A stretch of 64,000 nt of DNA, taken from the NCBI GenBank assembly GCA_045640565.1, contig JAZUFG010000076.1, positions 1-64,000 on the forward strand. Direction: 5' to 3'. The notes under the pieces were generated by a model. That model did not search any database. It saw only the letters and a list, made by a program, of their open reading frames with translations, and had not been told where the DNA came from. Origin of the DNA: RGIG3159 sp045640565. Lineage in GTDB: Bacteria; Bacillota; Clostridia; Oscillospirales; Oscillospiraceae. Both the position numbers and the translations under genes were made by a program. Shown piece by piece: positions 60,680 to 64,000 of this stretch (position 1 is the first letter of the stretch; each line of letters starts with the position of its first letter).

Positions 60680-60749
60680 GTCGTTTCTATTCTTTGATTC
60701 AGATTCGTCCCATATTTATATTTTTAATCCTTCATAATAAAAGAGGATA

Positions 60750-60778
60750 TTGACAGTGCCGAATCTTTTTTATACAAT
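60750..60778 (+). promoter_or_regulatory. Promoter of the second TetR gene
   Basis: TTGACA (60750-60755) and TACAAT (60773-60778) with a 17-nt spacer, the same boxes as for the first copy. Confidence 0.8.
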
Positions 60779-60795
60779 GTTCACATCGTATAAAA
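60768..60795. promoter_or_regulatory. Inverted repeat overlapping the second TetR promoter
   Basis: TTTTATAC (60768-60775) and GTATAAAA (60788-60795) are perfect inverse complements with a 12-nt spacer, covering the -10 box and the likely start point. It is an autoregulatory operator candidate. Confidence 0.5.
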
Positions 60796-60808
60796 GGAGC
60801 GTGCAATT

Positions 60809-61330
60809 ATGCCGAAAGTAATCAAAGATTTAACAAACACCCTTTACCGAGAAGCGAAAAAACTGCTTCTGGAGCAGGGCTTCAAGGATATGAGTATCCG
60901 TGATCTGGCCAAAAACTGCAACATTGCCGTGGGAACCGTATATAATTATTACGAGTCCAAGGAAGATCTCGTCGCGGATGTCATGCTGACGGATTGGTCT
61001 TCCGGCATAGACGATGCAAAAAAGGCGATAATCACAGCAGAATCTGCAGTTGACGGGATGGAAGCCATATATCGTTCCGTACAGGAGTTCTTCCTCGGCT
61101 ATACCAGAGTATTCCGGAACTGCTCCAAGAAAACTGTGTATATCCCATCCGTATATCATGAAAAGCTCATGGAGCAGATCACCGCCCTAGAGGAGCTCCT
61201 CTTTGAACGCTTCCCCTGTTCTCTCCAGCCTGTCCCATACCGATTCTTTGCGGAAAACATTCTGCACGCCGTTACTCACGGCAAAATGGACTTTCAGGAC
61301 CTCCGCCCCATCCTGATGCGGCTTTTGTAA
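60809..61330 (+). CDS. TetR-family transcriptional regulator (copy 2)
   Basis: A 173-residue paralogue of the preceding regulator: KKLLLEQGFKDMSIRDLAKN and CNIAVGTVYNYYESKEDLVA form the DNA-binding domain, and the C-terminal half keeps the same framework (for example YIPSVYHEKLMEQI against YVPAEYHKRLIEEI). The gap to the DUF1295 gene is only 33 nt, so that membrane protein may be its regulated partner. Confidence 0.88.
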   Translation: MPKVIKDLTNTLYREAKKLLLEQGFKDMSIRDLAKNCNIAVGTVYNYYESKEDLVADVMLTDWSSGIDDAKKAIITAESAVDGMEAIYRSVQEFFLGYTRVFRNCSKKTVYIPSVYHEKLMEQITALEELLFERFPCSLQPVPYRFFAENILHAVTHGKMDFQDLRPILMRLL

Positions 61331-61363
61331 TTGCGAAAGAATTGATTGAAGGGAGTCTTTCCT

Positions 61364-62206
61364 ATGTTTCCTACAGGAATCTGGATCCTTTTGGCTGTCA
61401 GTCTTCTGCTCTGCAGTGTCGGCTTTAAAAAATTTCTCTGGTTTATCACCGTCGGATATGGCCTTTCTGCCGCGGGGATCGGCGCGGCTCTGCTTGTGAT
61501 GTCCCTGATCAAGGGGCAGTACTCCTGGATTTTCCTGCTGCAGTGCGCCGTGATGATTATCTACGGTATTCGCATGGGCGGTTTCCTTCTTTTCCGGGAG
61601 ATCAAGAATGAAAATAACCGGAAGAAGTTTTTGCCGACCGGCGGCGATGTGAAAATGCCCATCCCGGCTTCCGTGGTCCTCTGGGTTTTCTTCGGTTTTC
61701 TCTATCTTGCCCAATCCGCAGGTCCGGTCTACCGCTTTCTCAACGGAAGAGCAGGAGAGATTTCTCTCCTCTCCTATATCGGAACTGCCCTGTTGGCCCT
61801 GGGCTTCCTCTTTGAAGCCATTGCGGACAGGCAGAAAAGCGCAGCCAAGGAAACTGACCCGGATATGCCCGCCATGCAGGGCCTTTACAAGCTCTGCCGC
61901 TGCCCTGACTATTTCGGCGAGATCCTCTTCTGGACAGGCATGATCCTCACCGGTCTCCCCGTCTTCAAAGGCGTCGGCCAGTGGATATATGCGGTTATTG
62001 GCTATATCTGCATCCTCGCCATCATGCTGAACGGAGCAAAAAGGGTGGAAACCCGGCAGATCCGGAACTACGGCAGCAAGCCGGAATACAATGCCTACGC
62101 GGATAAGACGCCTCTGCTCTTCCCCCTGATCCCCTTCTACCACATGACCAGCCCGGAAAAAATTGCAGCTGAGGATGCTGCCAAGAAGGCAAGAAAATCC
62201 AAATAA
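61364..62206 (+). CDS. DUF1295/steroid-5-alpha-reductase-like membrane protein
   Basis: Polytopic membrane protein of 280 residues with about seven helices. The C-terminal half carries the DUF1295 pattern: LYKLCRCPDYFGEILFWTGM, then RVETRQIRNYGSKPEYNAYA and a final LLFPLIPF. Related proteins reduce double bonds or act as membrane methyltransferases (ICMT-like fold). ATG 61364 follows GGGAG. It is the last gene before a terminator and probably shares the second TetR promoter. Confidence 0.8.
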   Translation: MFPTGIWILLAVSLLLCSVGFKKFLWFITVGYGLSAAGIGAALLVMSLIKGQYSWIFLLQCAVMIIYGIRMGGFLLFREIKNENNRKKFLPTGGDVKMPIPASVVLWVFFGFLYLAQSAGPVYRFLNGRAGEISLLSYIGTALLALGFLFEAIADRQKSAAKETDPDMPAMQGLYKLCRCPDYFGEILFWTGMILTGLPVFKGVGQWIYAVIGYICILAIMLNGAKRVETRQIRNYGSKPEYNAYADKTPLLFPLIPFYHMTSPEKIAAEDAAKKARKSK

Positions 62207-62220
62207 ATAAAGCCCTTATA

Positions 62221-62260
62221 CTTCCCTCTTCTGCTTTCCGGAAGAGGGAAGCTGTTTTTG
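62221..62260 (+). terminator. Intrinsic terminator of the TetR/DUF1295 unit
   Basis: CTTCCCTCTTC (62221-62231) and GAAGAGGGAAG (62241-62251) pair perfectly over 11 bp, followed by CTGTTTTTG. Confidence 0.9.
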
Positions 62261-62369
62261 TATCGGAGACAATTGTATTATTCTTGTTTTCGTTGCGGAA
62301 ACGCTTGCTTTTTTGTTGTCTCTGTGCGATAATGCGGCCATGAAATCTCCAATCAATGGGAGGAAAAAG

Positions 62370-62639
62370 ATGAAAGCAATCGTAAGCGTTGTGGGCAAAG
62401 ACCGGGTAGGCATCATTGCCGCTGTCACCGTGAAGCTCTCCGAGCTGCAGATCAATGTGCTGGATATCAGCCAGACCATCCTTCAGGACTATTTCACCAT
62501 GGTCATGTCCGTGGATCTGGAAAAATGCACTCTCTCCTTTGGGGAAACAAAGGAGATTCTTGCCAAGCTGGGAGATGAGATGGGCCTGACCATCCGTATC
62601 CAGCGGACGGAAATTTTCGACGCCATGTATAAGATTTGA
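62370..62639 (+). CDS. ACT-domain protein (UPF0237 family)
   Basis: Small cytoplasmic ACT-fold protein of 89 residues: MKAIVSVVGKDRVGIIAAVT, then LSELQINVLDISQTILQDYF. Length and sequence match the UPF0237 family, which is nearly always encoded next to a PFL-family gene, as here (10 nt). ATG 62370 was chosen because GGGAGG lies 6-7 nt upstream; the longer frame has no ribosome binding site. ACT domains usually bind an amino acid or similar ligand. Confidence 0.93.
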   Translation: MKAIVSVVGKDRVGIIAAVTVKLSELQINVLDISQTILQDYFTMVMSVDLEKCTLSFGETKEILAKLGDEMGLTIRIQRTEIFDAMYKI

Positions 62640-62649
62640 GGGATCCCGC

Positions 62650-64000
62650 ATGTTGAATCAAAACGAGATTATTTCCACCATAGAAATGATTGAGCAGCAG
62701 CATCTGGATATCCGCACGATCACCATGGGCATTTCCCTGCTCAGCTGCTGCGATGCGGACCCGGACCGGGCCTGCGAAAAAATCTACAGTAAGATTTGCC
62801 GGGATGCGGAGCATCTTGTTTCCGTCGGTACGGAAATCGAAAATGAGTTCGGCATTCCCATCGTCAATAAACGAATCGCCGTGACCCCGATCTCTCTGGT
62901 TGCTGCATGCAGCAGCGCAAAGAGCTACCTGAACTATGCCAAAGCTCTGGACCGGGCAGCAAAGGCCTGCGGAGTCAACTACATCGGCGGCTACAGCGCT
63001 CTCGTTCAAAAAGGCATGACGGAAGCAGATGAAATTCTCATCCGCTCCATCCCCGAAGCCATGGCCGAGACCGATCTTGTTTGCTCCAGCGTCAATGTGG
63101 GCTCCACCAAAGCCGGAATCAACATGGACGCCGTGGCTCTCATGGGCAAAATTGTTCGGGAAGCGGCCGAACTGACGGTGGATAAACCCCTCTCGGGAGC
63201 CGCCAAGCTGGTGGTTTTCTGCAATGCCGTAGAAGATAATCCCTTTATGGCCGGCGCTTTCCACGGGGTCGGGGAAGCGGAAAAATGCATCAATGTAGGC
63301 GTTTCCGGCCCCGGAGTTGTCTATCATGCTCTGCAGTCTGTCAAGGGACAGGCCTTGGACATCGTAGCGGAAACCGTGAAAAAAACCGCATTCCGGGTGA
63401 CCCGGATGGGACAGCTGGTTGCAAAAGAGGCCTCCAAGCGTTTGAACACCCCCTTCGGAATCGTGGATCTGAGCCTGGCTCCCACCCCTGCCGTGGGAGA
63501 CTCCGTGGCCCGGATCCTGGAAGAAATGGGCCTGGAGCGCTGCGGAACCCATGGAACCACCGCTGCCCTGGCTCTCCTCAATGATGCCGTCAAAAAAGGC
63601 GGCATCATGGCCTCTTCCTCAGTAGGCGGACTCAGCGGCGCTTTCATCCCCCTCTCTGAGGATGAAGGAATGATCGCTGCGGCAAATGCCGGCACTCTGA
63701 CTCTGGATAAGCTGGAAGCCATGACCTGCGTCTGTTCCGTTGGCCTGGACATGATCGCTATCCCGGGAGACACCCCTGCCGAAACGATTGCCGCCATCAT
63801 TGCGGATGAAGCGGCCATTGGCATGATCAACAGCAAGACTACTGCCGTCCGTGTGCTTCCCGCCATCGGAAAGGGTGTGGGCGACAGCATCGAAATGGGC
63901 GGTCTCTGGGGTTCTGCGCCGGTGGTTCCCATCCATTCCGAATCCTCTGCGGACTTTATTCACCGGGGCGGAAGGATCCCCGCTCCCATCCACAGCCTCA
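62650..64000 (+). CDS. PFL-family protein (UPF0210/DUF711), partial at the right edge
   Basis: Cytoplasmic protein of the UPF0210/DUF711 family. 450 residues are visible and the family is about 451-454 long, so only the last few residues lie outside the window. The N-terminus reads LNQNEIISTIEMIEQQHLDI, and GITLLSC-like MGISLLSCCDADPDRACEKI and VTPISLVAA follow as in the family; the C-terminal stretch ends RGGRIPAPIHSL. ATG 62650 is 10 nt after the ACT gene's stop. Structures of the family resemble glycyl-radical folds, but no enzymatic role is established that I know of. Confidence 0.93.
   Translation, partial: MLNQNEIISTIEMIEQQHLDIRTITMGISLLSCCDADPDRACEKIYSKICRDAEHLVSVGTEIENEFGIPIVNKRIAVTPISLVAACSSAKSYLNYAKALDRAAKACGVNYIGGYSALVQKGMTEADEILIRSIPEAMAETDLVCSSVNVGSTKAGINMDAVALMGKIVREAAELTVDKPLSGAAKLVVFCNAVEDNPFMAGAFHGVGEAEKCINVGVSGPGVVYHALQSVKGQALDIVAETVKKTAFRVTRMGQLVAKEASKRLNTPFGIVDLSLAPTPAVGDSVARILEEMGLERCGTHGTTAALALLNDAVKKGGIMASSSVGGLSGAFIPLSEDEGMIAAANAGTLTLDKLEAMTCVCSVGLDMIAIPGDTPAETIAAIIADEAAIGMINSKTTAVRVLPAIGKGVGDSIEMGGLWGSAPVVPIHSESSADFIHRGGRIPAPIHSL

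Overview
The window looks like the chromosome of an anaerobic, Gram-positive member of the Bacillota, class Clostridia (probably a gut or oral bacterium). The reasons are the ferredoxin-linked 2-oxoacid oxidoreductase, pyruvate phosphate dikinase, an Old-Yellow-Enzyme/enoate-reductase-type flavoprotein, sortases with LPxTG proteins, cohesin/dockerin modules, strong AGGAGG ribosome binding sites and intrinsic terminators with long U-tracts. No rRNA, tRNA, CRISPR array, transposase or prophage was seen. Species cannot be fixed from the sequence alone.

Layout. 1-1.3 kb: a MATE efflux pump running off the left edge (minus strand). 1.4-14.5 kb: one long minus-strand operon read from a promoter at 14.5 kb through a 33-codon Ile/Leu/Val-rich leader peptide and an attenuator hairpin. 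It continues through a metal-site-less 2-isopropylmalate-synthase homologue, a TIM-barrel/acyl-CoA-ligase fusion, two XRE-cupin-acyl-CoA-ligase fusions, a P-loop ATPase, a four-subunit VOR-type 2-oxoacid:ferredoxin oxidoreductase and a leucine/valine-type dehydrogenase. I read this as an amino-acid-attenuated branched-chain amino acid module, possibly making Val/Leu/Ile from branched-chain fatty acids by reductive carboxylation. 14.8-16.1 kb: two membrane proteins, the second a PrsW-like intramembrane protease.

16.2-24.9 kb: a complete sortase-assembled pilus locus (signal peptidase I, a large tip adhesin with Cys/His repeats, CHAP and VWA domains, a major pilin, a class C sortase, an LPQTG minor pilin and a second sortase). 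25-29.7 kb: housekeeping genes (pfkA, an alpha/beta hydrolase, an ornithine-cyclodeaminase-family enzyme, exonuclease III). 29.7-35.1 kb: a more AT-rich cohesin/dockerin cluster with a frame-broken LRR-dockerin protein. A dispersed non-coding element with internally complementary but copy-specific arms lies at 27.33-27.66 kb and again at 35.68-35.99 kb.

36-48 kb (minus strand): a small membrane protein, a two-subunit aconitase X, an enoate-reductase-like flavoenzyme, malic enzyme, a CapA-like protein, a FemABX-like aminoacyltransferase, a structured RNA candidate, and a sugar-type ABC importer whose ATPase is fused through one membrane helix to its own substrate-binding domain. 48.3-64 kb (plus strand): ppdK, a secreted helical membrane-anchored protein, an HD-domain protein, an oligopeptide ABC importer with fused ATPases, two tandem TetR paralogues, a DUF1295 membrane protein, and an ACT-domain/PFL-family (DUF711) pair that runs to the right edge.

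Most long ORFs opposite these genes are frame shadows caused by the GC-rich third codon positions and are not annotated.
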